This document shows, piece after piece, positions 1 to 12,057 of a stretch of DNA of 64,000 nt. Each line of letters starts with the position of its first letter. Position 1 is the stretch's first letter. Origin of the DNA: Juglans regia (taxonomy: Eukaryota > Streptophyta > Magnoliopsida > Fagales > Juglandaceae). Location: the NCBI RefSeq assembly GCF_001411555.2, contig NC_049907.1, forward strand, positions 7,324,243 to 7,388,242, given 5' to 3'. Under the pieces are notes generated by a model. It was not told the DNA's origin, made no database searches, and saw nothing but the letters and a program-made list of their open reading frames with translations. Position numbers and translations under genes: made by a program.

Positions 1-1825
1 TCTATCACTTTTAAAGATGCTATAGAATAACTGAATATCTACAGTTATTAACCTCTTTTTCTTTTTGAGTTTATTCCAATATAATTCTCCAATTAGAAAC
101 AATTTTATCTGCATTTGTCCAAATCAGCATATTCTACTTCTCAGGTTACAAATGAGCTTGAACCTGCTTAGTTCTTGATTTAAATCTTGAAGATAATTAT
201 TGTTACTTATCAAAAAATTGAAAAAAAGAAAATTATCAAATTGATGTTGTACTCACTTCTCAAAATCAACCCAAACCAACACAGGTTGACGGTCATACAA
301 ACAGTAACTATCTCACCATTGTTTTCTATCTACGCGCATTACAAAGAGTGCATGCAAAGAAACATTTACATGCCTCAAAGCAGAGATGTAAGGATGTAGA
401 AAGCTAAAAGAAGCATGGCTGTTGCCTATATTATAAAAAAATAAAAAAAAAAGCATAGCTGTTCAAGCAACATAGATCACATATTACTTACCTGCAACTT
501 GAGCTTGAGGTCACGCACAATCTGGAAGAGCCTTTCGTAGCCACTCCAATTATATACCTGTGGAGCATGTGCCTCTACGATTCCCCACCAGCAATCAATC
601 ATAACACCATCAACATTAGCGGACTTCAAGATCTTTAGCTGATTAAGAAGACCTTCTACATCATCCAACTCGCAGTTCATATTTATGATGCCCAGCTGCC
701 ATTTCCCCCATTGTAATAAATAAGAATAACTTACTAAACTGTAGCCATTACTGGCAATTACATAACAGTACTGAGTAAGCAGTGATTCTGTGCATAAGGT
801 TTCATATAGAAACGTTTGAAAAATTACTTGCTCTCCCTCTCAGAAAGCAAGCCACAGCAGTTTAAACATAATTGGACTCCTGAAAAATAGAATACGACTA
901 CATCCAGTCACAAAGCAGAAATAGAAGTAAAAGACTCACCGGTAGCATCACATATACCGGAACATAAGAAGTACCAGCAAAGTCACGCTCCTGAAACTTT
1001 TGGGTTGTGCTAACAGCCTATCAAAAGAGACTAAAAATTATTGGAAAAAATGGCAAGAGGGTCATCGTTTAAAGAAATCCAAATAGTCCAAAAATCAACA
1101 AGGCCACTAAAGACGTTTTCTTGTAGTACTTCTTTCTACGACTGCATTTTAATTTCTACAAATAAGTTCATCAACCTTCACCATCATTCTAAACTCCCAC
1201 CACCAATTTCACTTAACAACATCCGCCTGCCAAAAAATTTCTTTCCACTTCTTAGATATATGAGCATATTAATACACTTATTTCTTAGCAATTGTCTCTT
1301 ACTGATATAGAGGTCTCTTACTGATATTATTCCGTTTTCATTTGCGCAGAAATATATTACAATATGATGCTTAACATATGCTAAACAATGCACAATTTTT
1401 CAACTCAGTTGCTAAAACAGCACTACCACACGTAACAACCCCATCACGAACCAAAAATCACCAGCAAGACAAAACTATCAAAATTTGGAAACTCGAAGAT
1501 ACAATAATTTATCCAAAAGAAAATTAAACAGAAAAAAATGGAGTGTTACCAGCTGGTCGTCAACAGCATCCACAGAATCACCCACTAAAGGATAATCCTC
1601 AGTCCTCTCTGCTCTCTCTCTCACCATGGCCCCAGCCCGAGACGGAGAGCTAGACGATACAAAGCACCCCTTCACGCCGCACGAATTGAAGTCCCGAAAA
1701 CCGAAGGAAACTCTAAGAGAAGCAGAAAGGTTATGAGAGTTTTGCGGAGACAATGCCGTTGTTGCAGCAGGGAATGCATTGGGAGCCCTGAGGCAATTGA
1801 AGACTTGAATCGAGGAAATAGCCAT
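1..1825 (-). CDS. BAM2: Beta-amylase, chloroplastic, BAM2-like (5' part, three exons, continues beyond left edge)
   Basis: Exons read on the minus strand are 1825-1550, 1017-940 and 695-492, all phase 0 with GT-AG borders; intron 3 then runs to the window edge. Exon 1 encodes a Ser/Thr/Arg-rich leader starting [11 protein letters not shown], as expected for a plastid transit peptide. Exon 2 encodes the approach to the catalytic domain ([15 protein letters not shown]). Exon 3 holds the glycosyl hydrolase family 14 motif [18 protein letters not shown] and [12 protein letters not shown]. The family releases maltose from the non-reducing ends of starch chains in the plastid. From memory the [10 protein letters not shown] wording fits BAM2 rather than BAM1/BAM3. 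The HECGGNVGD and GELRYPS signatures lie downstream, outside the window, so integrity of the rest is unknown. The start at 1825 is the first ATG of the open frame. Confidence 0.9.
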
Positions 1826-2160
1826 CTCTAAAATGCTCTTTTTCAGCGACGTTGGAGTTGGAAAACACTTTCAAAACACTGTTTCTTTCCAAAGAAAATC
1901 AGAAACTTCCTTTCCCGAAAATAAGAGATCATGCTGCATAACTGCAAACCGTGAAGAGAAACTTTTCACTCAAAGCTGCTAACGAAACAAAAAGAGATAT
2001 CTTATTTAATTACAATTCATTGGAGTATACCATACGGTCTTTGCTTGCTTTGCCTTCAAATTCGCCTAGTTTTCTCGGAACCAAACAGATACGTGGAGAA
2101 AGTGGAGAGGAACGGAACCCGTGAAGATGGGGGTCACGGATCCGAGATATTGTTATTTGG
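1826..2160 (-). promoter_or_regulatory. Upstream / 5' untranslated region of the beta-amylase gene
   Basis: Non-coding, of mixed composition, directly 5' of the beta-amylase start. No clear TATA box or other named element could be assigned by eye. It probably contains the 5' UTR and proximal promoter; this is inferred from position only. Confidence 0.4.
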
Positions 2161-2194
2161 CCGACGTTGAGCTGAGTTTAGCTATCTATGAATA

Positions 2195-2410
2195 GGAATC
2201 ATTTGAGATACTTGAGTGAATTTTATAGAGTCTATTTAAAATAAATTTAGATAAATTTAAATGATAAAATCAATTTAGATGTATTTATAATAAGTTAAAA
2301 AAATTATAGATCTTATATGTAAAGAGGTATGAGTTGAAAAAGATTGTAAATCCTACATGTAAAAAAATTTTGAATTAAAATAAATTTAATGATTTGAGAA
2401 TTGAGTATTA
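2195..2410. repeat. Degenerate Tourist-like MITE relative
   Basis: The stretch with GAATTTTATAGAGT, ATTTAAAATAAATTTA and repeated 'TAAATTTAAT' words closely matches 16640-16890 and 18185-18395. The complete relative is at 18099-18395. No terminal repeats or target duplication could be fixed here, so the limits are approximate. Confidence 0.45.
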
Positions 2411-2412
2411 GA

Positions 2413-2790
2413 TCAGTGTTTTGAATTTCGTTTTGTACTGGCCAGTACGGTCGAAATATATTGTACCGACCAAATAGTCGATACAGAGAAGTATATTGTT
2501 TCGTACCGACTAGAATTTCGACCGTATTAGTCGGTACGGTACCTGTCAATATATCGAATTTCGACTGATATATAGATTTCGACTTTTATTTTTTTTTTCA
2601 TTGCTTCAAATTGCAGGCTTATTTTTGGATCTCCAATTCAAACTAAACTATTTATAATTTACATATATATTTATATATAATTTATTTATATATAAATTAT
2701 TCTAAAACGATATTTAAAATTGTATCGATATCAAAATATTTCATTTCAATACTTCCATCGAAATAATATTTAAAATATTAATTTAGATAT
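2413..2790. repeat. hAT-like MITE remnant with palindromic GTACCGAC words
   Basis: Begins near CAGTGTTTTGAATTTCG and contains inverted 'tgtaccgacc / gtcggtacg' and 'cgaccgta / tacggtcg' words before an AT-rich half. The style resembles plant hAT MITEs with sub-terminal repeats. The flanks TATTAGAT and ATTTAGAT are similar but not identical, so the ends are not proven. Confidence 0.4.
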
Positions 2791-3369
2791 TAAAAGAAAT
2801 CTAAATCTAAACCGTCCAATCAACTAACAAAACCAGCCCCTAATTACATTGTTTATTTATTCGAAATGAAGCTGAAAAAAAAAACAAAAAGAAAAAAGAA
2901 GTTTCTTTAGCATTGTTTAACGTACACGTGGATGATGATAAGGCTGAGGTGCTCGTTCAAGCTCGGATTGGGCTTAACTCCAATTTAGCATTGGGCCACG
3001 ATTTTCTGTGTCCATTTGGGAAAACACCGCAGCTTAAAGTATTGGTATTGGATTGCCGATTTCAATATTTTAAATTTGATTTTTTTTCACACGCAGTCTT
3101 CTACTCAGAAATGTAAATAAATTTTTTCTTTAATTAATATATAAGTTTTTTACTTTTAACTAATCAATCCAAACTTGAAATCTAAATTGGATTAACCATC
3201 ACACTCTCTATAATAATAAAATAATATATATATTTTTTTAATTCATTGTTTATTTTATTTTCATAATATCCAACAATCATATTTATTTTCATTTTTACAA
3301 TCCAAAAATCTATAAAATAACAATCTCATATGTACATACATGATAAAATCTCATATGTAAAAAAAAACC

Positions 3370-3525
3370 TCATATGTACAATCCAACAATCCAACACTGT
3401 CAGCTATAATCCAACAATCCAACACAAATAACAGTCACAATCCAACACTGCCTGCTATATCCCATATAATCCAACATTGCTTGCTATAATCCAACAATCC
3501 AACACTGACTACTATATCTCATATG
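3370..3525. repeat. Irregular short tandem repeat of 'ataatccaacaatccaacac' type
   Basis: The words CAATCCAACA and TCCAACACTG recur about ten times between 3378 and 3505, mixed with CATATG-containing spacers. No coding frame runs through it. It looks like a degenerate minisatellite. Confidence 0.55.
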
Positions 3526-3829
3526 AGTAAATCACATGATCACAAGCACTAAATTATATAGATGAGTAAGCGAAAAAAAAAAAAAAAAAACAAACAAACA
3601 AATAGGAATTTCACAAACATATAACAGCCCTACACGTGACAATAGTTGCTGCCCAAAATAACAGCCCAACAGAACAAAGACCATATATCTATACAATCCA
3701 ATAGCCCAAAATAACAAAAAGCCACCAAATAGCATAGACAATAATTGCTGCCTAGCCACATGTATTTCAACCACACGTGGGTGCCCAGCTACTAAAACTA
3801 ATTGTAAAGTATTTAATTACAATATCAAG

Positions 3830-4960
3830 TGGATAAGAACATGTTGAGATAGAGATTGAGACGTAGATGAAAATCGCTTCCGTGAATTTTTAGAAATCTC
3901 TTTTTGAAGATTCAAGAAATACTCTTGTTGTATTTCATTCATGCCAGCAAGATCTAACTTCATTTTCTCCATATCGATCTTCCTTCTTTTCATATCATTC
4001 TTCCTCTTTTTATCCACCAGTAATTCAACCATATTAGAATGAAAACTACTGATCGCTTGTCTTATCTCAAAAGTGCATATGGCTCTGTCATTTCTCATGC
4101 GAGTTAAAGCCTCAACAAATTCAGCATCGTAAGCTTCTTTAGCCTTCCCCTTTCTCCCCCTTTCTTTCTCACCCATCTTGCTTAGAGGTATCTCAGAAAT
4201 GACTTATACGTTATCATCTATTGTGTTGTCTCCTAGTGGAGTTGACTCCACAATAGCTGGGCATTTTCCATGTGGTTTCCTTCTCGTTGACAACATGGAC
4301 ACATGTTGCTGCATTTTGGTTTGTGTATTAATAGAAACCGGCAATGTTTGATGTTGTATGTGGCATTTTCAGTCTCTTTATACATGATTTTGACTCTTTC
4401 GATCTAAATATGCAAATGTAATGAGAATATGAGAAGAGAATTTCATAAATAAATTTTAGAATGAAATGCAGTTAGAAACTCATACATTGTCCTGCTCTGT
4501 CGCACCACTTTGATGTAATGATTCTACATAGGCCACAGCAGCACAAAACTTATTTGTGCATTTTTTGATCACTAACCATCGATTGGTCAATGACCCCTCA
4601 GAACGATTTGTCATGCTAAGTTTTTCATGCTCATTGTAACAATCGCTAATTCTCTCTCACATTTGTGAAGATTTGTGGTTCGTCCCTCATATAACATCCA
4701 TGTTAATATTGAGCCAAACCGACACGAGGAGATTGTCCTCATCTATAGTGAAAGACACACCTCATTGAGTTTTCTTATTAGGTGGCCTTTTTTCACCTTC
4801 CAATTGTGTTGCTTGGAGTACAAAATTATTATGTCTGCTAACCATTGGGGTGCTGGAGATACCTTGTTCAACACTTTGCAATAGAGTGGTAAAGAATGGA
4901 TCTTCATCAAATGTGGTGTTCATCTTGATTCAAGTATAATTGTATAAAATTAAATCTAGA
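3830..4960 (-). pseudogene. Transposon-linked MYB-like/NAM-associated protein ('GST T3-like' type), decayed
   Basis: Minus-strand translation gives pieces of a known plant repeat family. Near 4800 it reads RGVSFTIDEDNLLVSVWLNI, the MYB/SANT-like start. Around 4600-4490 it reads SLTNRWLVIKKCTNKFCAAV and ESLHQSGATEQD. At 4176-3830 there is an open 119-codon block with a Lys/Arg-rich MGEKERGRKGKAKEAYDAEF and a helical tail rich in K, M and E. Such proteins accompany PIF/Harbinger-type and related DNA transposons. A stop follows LNINMDVI and another falls nearby, and the middle part cannot be read in one frame, so I call it a pseudogene. No DDE transposase was found beside it. Confidence 0.7.
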
Positions 4961-5965
4961 CTCATAATTCCAATATGCTCAGTAAACAAAGTCTCATACA
5001 AAGTATTTAGTAAATATTAGATAAAAAGGTGAAGTTCAAATTGGGCAACACAAAACTTGCAACATTCAATGTAAATCATCTTATATGCACTATCAATTCT
5101 TGTTTACTAATAAAAAAAAATATGTACTATAGTATTTGTCTTACAATGATGAGAGACATATTCAAAATAAATCATCCTAAAGTAAAGTGCTAAGGAAATG
5201 GAGTGTATAATTCTAATAATAACACCAAAATAAGGGAAATGAACAAAATTATGCACATTTGAGCATTATTGAAGAATCCAAAGCATCTATCTAATAACAA
5301 AGTAAAAGGCAACACATAATTTTGAGTGAATAGTTAGCCCTATAACACTTTGAGACCAATAGTTAGCCCTATAAGCTTTCTAGAAGCATAAACTTTATTT
5401 GCTCTACAATAGCAAATATCCATATTCATTTTAATTCAGCATCTAATGACTATATAAAGAAACAGAACTAATGAAACAGAACAATAAACTAAGAATGACG
5501 GGAAATCAAGACAACATAATTTTATCACACCACAAAAAAAAAAAAAAAACATACCGAACTACTTAATTAGAACCCCCAAGGGTAGAGCAGGGTCACATAG
5601 ATAGATAGGCTTAAAATATTTATGGATAAACTATAGCCATCAGAGTAAAGTTCTTATAATTAGAAAGAAAAAAAAAAAAAAAAAGAACTTTCTAGTTCTC
5701 TTAGAAAAGAATGATCATTGTCAATCTCAAAAATTTTATTTTCAATATCCAAATATATGAAATAATTATCCCTATCATGCTTTAATTTCACATCCCCTCT
5801 GCAACATGTATACTCCATATTTTTAGGGTTTGCCCCATCCCAAACTACACTCGAGTTGATCTTGCTCTACCTTTTCATTTAAATTTTCTCTCTTGCAAGT
5901 CCAGGTTAAACAAACAACCATTTTGCCTTGATAAGAGGGAACTGAAATACATTGTAAGGAAAATA
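4960..5965. other. AT-rich intergenic stretch, no feature seen
   Basis: AT-rich single-copy-looking DNA with two poly(A) runs (about 5533 and 5668). No frame with recognisable protein similarity and no clear terminal repeats were seen. Confidence 0.6.
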
Positions 5966-5968
5966 CTA

Positions 5969-6190
5969 GGGGTGGGTAGCGGGTGTTCGCCCCCTGCCCC
6001 CGCCCTGCAAGGAGAATACCTAGGAGGCCAAGGCAATACAAAATACAACTCTAATGAGTTTAAATTGTTTTTATATTTATATATTTTAAATATTTTTAGA
6101 CCCAATGGATCGTGGCTTAGGCAGGGGGCCCTGCCCCTGCCACCTGGGGGCGGGGTGGGGTGCGGGGAAGGGTCCACCCCACCCACACCA
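5969..6190. repeat. GC-rich-ended short non-autonomous DNA element (hAT-like MITE, degenerate)
   Basis: Both ends are GC-rich and roughly inverted: the left end reads TAGGGGTGGGTAGCGGGTG and the right end runs through CCACCCCACCCACACC, around an AT-rich centre. The TAGGGGTG start is shared with the elements at 20973 and 46969. Candidate 8-bp flanks (GAAAATAC / GCGAATAT) agree only at 5 of 8 positions. The small ORFs on both strands are composition artefacts. Confidence 0.45.
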
Positions 6191-6903
6191 TGCGAATATC
6201 ACCCTGAGAAAATAACCCAGTGAATCCAATTAATCAGGTCATTTGATCACTAAGATTATCATCAATTCGAAGAATCTACCTAACTAAACCCTGGTTGCTT
6301 TATGATATTATTTTTTCCCATCAACATTCTAATTTCGGCTTCATCATCCCACTGTCCAACATCATCTTACATATTATATAGTAACACATATGGTGCAAAA
6401 TGTTGACAATGGCGCAAAATGTTGAGGTTTGCTTTTCAAAACACACCAAAAAGTCCAACTACTACCATTACTAGTAAGATTGAATTTGTATATGGAAATC
6501 ATTTCACATTGATGTGCCATATATTTAGTATTAATATGATATCATCTTAGTGCCCATTGAAAAAATAGGAGATTGCAATGAAAAAACCCAATTCATATAC
6601 ATTAGTTTTGACTAATTCCTAATGGCCACAGATGTAAACATCTGAATATATATGGCAAATGCAATGAACCCTTAATGTTTTGTAAAGCAAAATGGAAGCT
6701 TTTGGATTACATAATTGCCATCAACTTGATTTTACAAACTAAAAAAATGGTCATAAGTTCCCAATATGACCACAATTAGCGATACAAAATACAACCTTTC
6801 AAAAGGACGTACATATTGTGGTAAAGAAAGTTCGAGTGGGACCAACGATTAATAAATTACTAACATCTTCCTCACCAATTTCCACCTCCCACTAAACAGT
6901 AAC

Positions 6904-8011
6904 AGAAATTCTATGGAAAACCGCGTGCGTCCCTGCCGCGGCCCCACGGCTGATGTGGCATACAGCCATGTCAGTTGCCTTATTAAAAAAAAAAAAAAAA
7001 AAGAACGGAAACAAAATCAAAAGTGGGAAATGAAAATAAACGCCTCAGCTTCGTCGTCGAGTTGCAAAATCCCAAGCTTCGTCTTCGACTTGTCTTGGCC
7101 CAAAGATCGTCTTCTCCTTAGCTTCATCGAGTTCTAGAGTTTGTCTTCTGCCGCAGGTTCAGTTCTATTTTGTGTGGTAGTGGGTGGGAGCGAAACAAAC
7201 ACTCCCATGTCCACCTCTCAATCTCCGTCATATATTTTTCCCTCTGATCGCTTAACCCAAAATCCAAAAGGAAAATTCAAAACATCCACAAAAAGATTTT
7301 TTTTTTATTTTTTATTTTTTTATTTTTTATGGGTGTTCGAACCCTGATTCTTCTCGGTGTAGTACTTGTTTGTTTTCTCGTGTTGATTTAGGTGCTTCTA
7401 TTCAAAATCGGGTTGATTTATGTCGTGAATAAATGGTGGAGATGGATCGAAGATTGCTTTCATGTTCACCAGTTCCTCAGCAAGAGAATTAGCTTTATCG
7501 AAGAGTTTCCCTTTACCTTAACTCCTTGTCTAGTCTTGAAGACTCCGAGGAGAATCAGCTTTATCTACGATGTTTACGTTATCGATCTCTCCAAGGTTTT
7601 GAATGATTCGGATCTGAATTTGCTTTTGTTACAGACAACGAGCATGTCCATCCTTGTCATGGAAGACCTCGATCAGTTTCTTAAGTTGAAATCGACGGGT
7701 GTGAGCTTGTCGGGAGTACTGAACTTCATGGATGGGATATTAAACTCATGCTGCACCGAAGAGAAAGTGATGGTTTTCACAATGATGAACTGCAAGGATC
7801 GCGTCGAAGGAGATTTGGGTGGAAGAAGGAATCGGAGGAGGAAACGAAGGGGGTTTGAAAATGGGGAAAGAAATCGAAGACAATGAGGAAAATCGAATGG
7901 GAAAGGAGAACAAAGGGAAAAGAAAAATAAACAAAATGGCGTTGTTTTTACCTGCCACGTGGGAATCGGTTCTGCAGCGGGGACACAGGGGCGGTTGTCC
8001 ATAGAATTTCT
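6904..8011 (+). mobile_element. Mutator-like TIR element carrying captured DNA (Pack-MULE-like)
   Basis: Long terminal inverted repeats bound this 1108-bp unit: left arm 6904-6960, right arm 7953-8011 (reverse complement). Both arms start AGAAATTCTATGGA, then ACAACCGC or AAACCGC, and end at GTGGCA; the outer 20 bases differ at about one site and the inner part is more diverged. The flanks AAACAGTAAC (left) and AAAACAATAAAC (right) could be a mutated 9-10-bp target duplication, the usual MULE size. The interior encodes no transposase but holds a broken AAA-ATPase fragment (7392-7830) and further sequence with CT-rich, UTR-like character. Long TIRs plus a gene fragment is the Pack-MULE pattern. 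Confidence 0.7.
7392..7830 (+). pseudogene. AAA-ATPase (BCS1/ASD type, At2g46620-like) fragment, internally deleted and frameshifted
   Basis: Two separated parts of one protein family are joined. At 7430-7475 the frame reads VNKWWRWIEDCFHVHQF, the N-terminal membrane-proximal region. The continuation (QEN, LYRRVSLYLNSLSSLEDS) lies in another frame with one stop, showing a frameshift. Then, with the Walker A region missing, translation resumes at 7557 with YDVYVIDLSKVLNDSDLNLL, a Walker B stretch ILVMEDLDQFL and LSGVLNFMDGILNSCC, ending near VMVFTMMNCKD. The rest of the ATPase and the C-terminus are absent. A full family member is about 450-500 aa; this cannot be functional as an ATPase. It lies entirely between the TIRs of the surrounding element. 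Confidence 0.8.
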
Positions 8012-8523
8012 AAAACAATAAACATGAAATAAATTAGGATAGAGTCACATAAACCTGAGTCCCATAAACCTCCCTGATCAGTAAACAACATGTAGAGCCT
8101 AGCCCCATTGTTCGAGTCCATAGAAGAGCTCGGAAAAGCAGCCACCATGGTAAACAATCAGATCAAGGTATAAGATTGAGCCACGGGAAAGAAGCCTTTG
8201 TGCACATGGTTTCTAGAATATAATAACAAACACATTTGATCTTGCTACTTTGCACTTCATATTTGACTAGTAGGATAGAATTACTGTAACTCACATCTTA
8301 GATGATTTTAGTTTGACTAATTTAGTGTGGACCAAATGTAGATGATATTAGTTAAACCAGGAGATATACTGACATAAGCCAATGCTACTGCTCTTATGTT
8401 AGAACAAAAAAAATTTTGAAATCTAAGAGAAATTATAATTTACCTCTCAATGGTAACTTTTTTCATTTTTTTTTTTTTGGCAATTTTACTTCTAAATCAC
8501 ATAAATTCTCACATAAATTCAGG

Positions 8524-8755
8524 AAAAGTTTGGATTCAAAATCCACCTCAACTCATCTCAACTCATCTCATCTCATCATTACAACTTTCTCAAATTCTCA
8601 CATAAAATATAATAAACAATTCAACTTTTTCAAATCCTAAAACAATTTTCCCAAATTCTCACACTAAATATAATAAATAATTCAACTTTTATTCTACTAT
8701 TTACAAACCATCTCAACTTATCTCAACTCATCTCTGAATCCAAACCTAAATATTC
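8524..8755. repeat. MITE of the 'TTTGGATTCAGAGATGAGTTGAGATGAG' family
   Basis: Ends are inverted: GTTTGGATTCAAAATC at the left and CTCTGAATCCAAAC at the right. Inside are repeated CTCATCTCAACTCATC and TAAATATAATAAA words. Relatives in this window are near 16895, 23240, 30535, 35268, 35655 and 48760. Confidence 0.6.
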
Positions 8756-9307
8756 ATGTCTGGTACATAATTACTTTTAAATAATTTTTTTAATCAAGTT
8801 TTGCATTGAAGTTTGTAAAAGTAGATAGGTAGAATTGAAAAATTATATGAATAAAATTGTATGAATATATATAATTTTTTTACAATACTTATATTTTTGA
8901 GTTTGTAAAAATAGCATCGATGCAACCAAACATACCCATAATTTTCTTTGTTAAGTCCAGATCTTAAATCCCCCGATGGAATCACTATAATTAGCTCATA
9001 GACAATAACCTCAATGGCATATCTAGAGCATGAAGCTCCCATTCTGAACGAGGCCGATGTTTTCATGGGCAAGGTAATATTTCATTGAATAAAACCAAGA
9101 TACATCCAACAAGGGGTGGAGGTTCTCGAAAATAATTCCACCTCAGACCACATAGTATCAACTAAAAGCACAAAAAATGTTTTAAGTTAATGACTAGGAA
9201 AAACAAGAAATGAACCAATGACTTGATGATTTTGATCTGGCTCCATGATTGAACCAAGAGAAAGACCATCATAAATGTGATTTTCAAGTAGTTCAAAGTA
9301 GGTCTGT

Positions 9308-9440
9308 TCATTCGGGCCAGATTTTTTCCCGGCCCAGTCCGGAGCCTAGATAACCGAATTCTGGTTATGGGTTCAGCCTGGATGGTCCAGAACAAATTCG
9401 GGCCGGTATCCGCATAGAAAAACCCGGGTACACCCGGTAC
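9308..9440. repeat. hAT-like non-autonomous element remnant
   Basis: Contains TCTGTTCATTCGGGCC and the inverted GGGCCGG/CCGGCCC words typical of sub-terminal repeats of TAGGGGTGT-type elements. One end only; no target duplication could be read. Confidence 0.35.
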
Positions 9441-9953
9441 CCTTTTTTTTTCTTTTCTTTTGCTCCAGTTTGAATGTTTTGATGTTCTTCTTCTTCTTCT
9501 TTTTTTGTTCATTTATAACAACTAAATGGACAAAAACTCAAAAGTAAAAGAATGTGCATCAACTATAGATAGGCCAGTGTTTCCAAATGCCTTGAGTTTG
9601 TAATTTAGATAAATGGTACATCAACATTACTGACAGAGCATGAAATCCACATATGGTAAGTTATCGATAAAAAAATGGGTTTAAGGTTTAAAAAAATTGT
9701 AATGTAGTTCTTGAAATCCTTTCATACAAAAATATTCCAAGAGATCAAATACTTCTATCTATACAAATTTTTTAAATGAAGGCAAAAAAAATGGAGTGGG
9801 GTCTTATGTTGCCAAGTACTCAAGTTGGCTAAAGAACTGCATTTTAGAAAAGATAAGCAAACCCAATTTATGTAAAAAATTAAAAAAATTGTTAAATCTG
9901 ATAAAAGGTTAATGTTATCAACAGAATATAATGACATAAATGGATGATTTCCA

Positions 9954-11865
9954 TTTTTTTTTTTTTTTTTTTTTTATAACATTCGAACTTCATTCAAACG
10001 GGAAACCATCTAGATACAAATTACAAGGAAAGTCATTTGTCAAGTCAATGATATACAAATCAATGCAAATACTAATTAATTAAGGCGCAACATCTAATAA
10101 AATCCTATTAAAAATAACATATAGACAAGTATTCTACCATTGAAGGGTATCATCAATGTTACGAGCATGTCGTGTTAACATATGTGCAGCTTCTCGAAAA
10201 AGATGAAGAATGCACTGTACTTCCATAATTAAAGGCCCCTGTGGTGAGAATGATGCATTCTCAGATTTAATAGCTTCAACAACATTCCATGAGTTATCTT
10301 CTATGATTAAACTGCAAAAACACATGCCCAAAATTATTTGTAAACCTCTCAGTGCTGCCAAAGATTCAGTCTCATACACCTCACAAACCCTCACTTCCTT
10401 ACAACTTAAAGCAAACAATTCCCTTCCAGCACCATCTCTAAGAATAACACCAACCCCAACAACAGCTTCATCCTTAAACAAAGCCATATTCAAATTCAGC
10501 TTAACCTTATCATAAGGAGGGGTTGCCACAAAAGCACATTTTCCTTTTTCACAATCCGTGTGTATGCATAAATAGCATTAAAACTTGCTACATACTCAAG
10601 ACTATGGCTAACAACTTCCAGCATTGTACTTGAAGTATCTTCAAACAAATAAAGATCTCTAAGTTTCCATATGCCCCAACAGATTGTAAGGAGAATAGTG
10701 ACTAAAGACATACCAACTTCCATCACATTCTATAATAAAAGATCAAACCGATTAGCATCATCCAATAACTGAAAAAGGTGGTTGTTTCTAAACTTCTGGA
10801 TTTGAGAAACATTAGAATATAAACATAAAGCATTAGAATATTTATTTGTACCCCAAACAAGCTAATTAATTGCCCAGAAATGGAGAGGAATATGGAGGAT
10901 TTGCTCAGCCATAGAAGATGGAAAAAATATTTATGATCAAAGCTTCATTCCACGTTATGGAAAAAGAGTTAAATAACATATTAACAATGACATTCAAGGG
11001 TAATAGTTGAGAAGACTGAAAACTAAAAGACCCCAAACTTGTTGAACTCCATCGATTTGTCCATACATTAATATTTTCCCCAATCCCAACACGCCATATG
11101 GCATATACAACCCTGAATAAGAATATATTTCATTACAAAAATGCTTTTCCACACATAGGATGGGTTATACCTAAGTTGTGACCGTAAAAAAGTTGTATTA
11201 AGAAAATACTTGACTTTAAAAATCTTGAACAACAATGAATCAGAATTGTGTAGTAATCTCCAATCTTGTTTAGCCAGTAAGGACAAACGAAAAATCTTCA
11301 AATTACGAAAACACATCCCACTAACCAATTTGGATTCACACATTTTATTCCAACTAACCTAGTGAACTTTACGCTTAGACCCACAATGTCCCCACCAAAA
11401 TCTAGCCAACATACTTTTCAATTCTAGGCAAAAAGATTTTGGTAGCTAAAAACATTTCATAGAGTATGTAGGTAATGTTTGAACCACTGCCTTAATGAGA
11501 ATTTCTCGACTAGCTTGTGATAGAAGTTTTTCCTTCCACCCTTATAATTTGTTCCAACCTTTTAATTTTAGATCATGGAAAGTAGTATAACGAGAACGCC
11601 CAACAAAGGATGGTAACCACTAATATCGAGTATGGTGTTGAATGGACTGTACATTCCAATGTGCCTTAATAGCAGTCACCTTTTCCTCCCCATTGTTTTT
11701 ACTAATTAATAACGTTAATTTCTCCAAATTTACATGCTGGCCAGATGCAATTGCATAAATAGTGATGAAGTGTTGTAGTGTAAAATTTTCTTCCATGCAT
11801 ATTAGCACTACAAAACAACAAATTGTCATCAATTATCGGTTCTCAATTTCTTGAATGAGAGAGGA
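9954..11865 (-). mobile_element. LINE (non-LTR retrotransposon), 5'-truncated and decayed
   Basis: On the minus strand the order is end of reverse transcriptase, zinc-finger connection and RNase H, then a poly(A) tail (the poly-T at 9954-9975). RT-proximal peptides near 11832-11620 include FTLQHFITIYAIASGQHVN. The zf-RVT region at 11343-11068 reads FRNLKIFRLSLLAKQDWRLL and YNPSYVWKSI. The RNase H part at 10529-10134 includes VGVGVILRDGAGRE and YETESLAALRGLQ. Two RNase H aspartates of the family are replaced by Asn (LNLN instead of LNVD; EDN instead of EGD). Frameshifts separate the blocks, and the endonuclease and most of RT are missing. It is a dead, 5'-truncated copy. Confidence 0.8.
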
Positions 11866-12057
11866 TAACCATTCAGTACATAAAACAAATAAATATAGAA
11901 ATAACGGATCAACTTATCAAATATCCCGACTAGGTAAAAATTAAAGATAATTTCAATTTGATTCTTAATTTTATTGTCAAAATAAAAATAAATAAATAAA
12001 CAAATGTCAGTATCAAATTAACTTGAAACGCAACTGCACATGATGCTCCCATGTGAG

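Noticed and set aside
187..399. 70-codon plus-strand frame at the left edge
   Set aside because: It lies within intron 3 of the beta-amylase gene on the opposite strand, with no similarity.
3370..3525. CRISPR-like array of short repeats
   Set aside because: Repeats and spacers are irregular, the genome is a plant, and no cas genes are present; it is a degenerate minisatellite.
3532..3774. 80-codon minus-strand ORF with hydrophobic Phe run
   Set aside because: The Phe run comes from a poly(A) tract; no similarity.
8794..9072. 92-codon minus-strand ORF
   Set aside because: Half is encoded by AT-rich repeat DNA; no domain, and composition changes midway.
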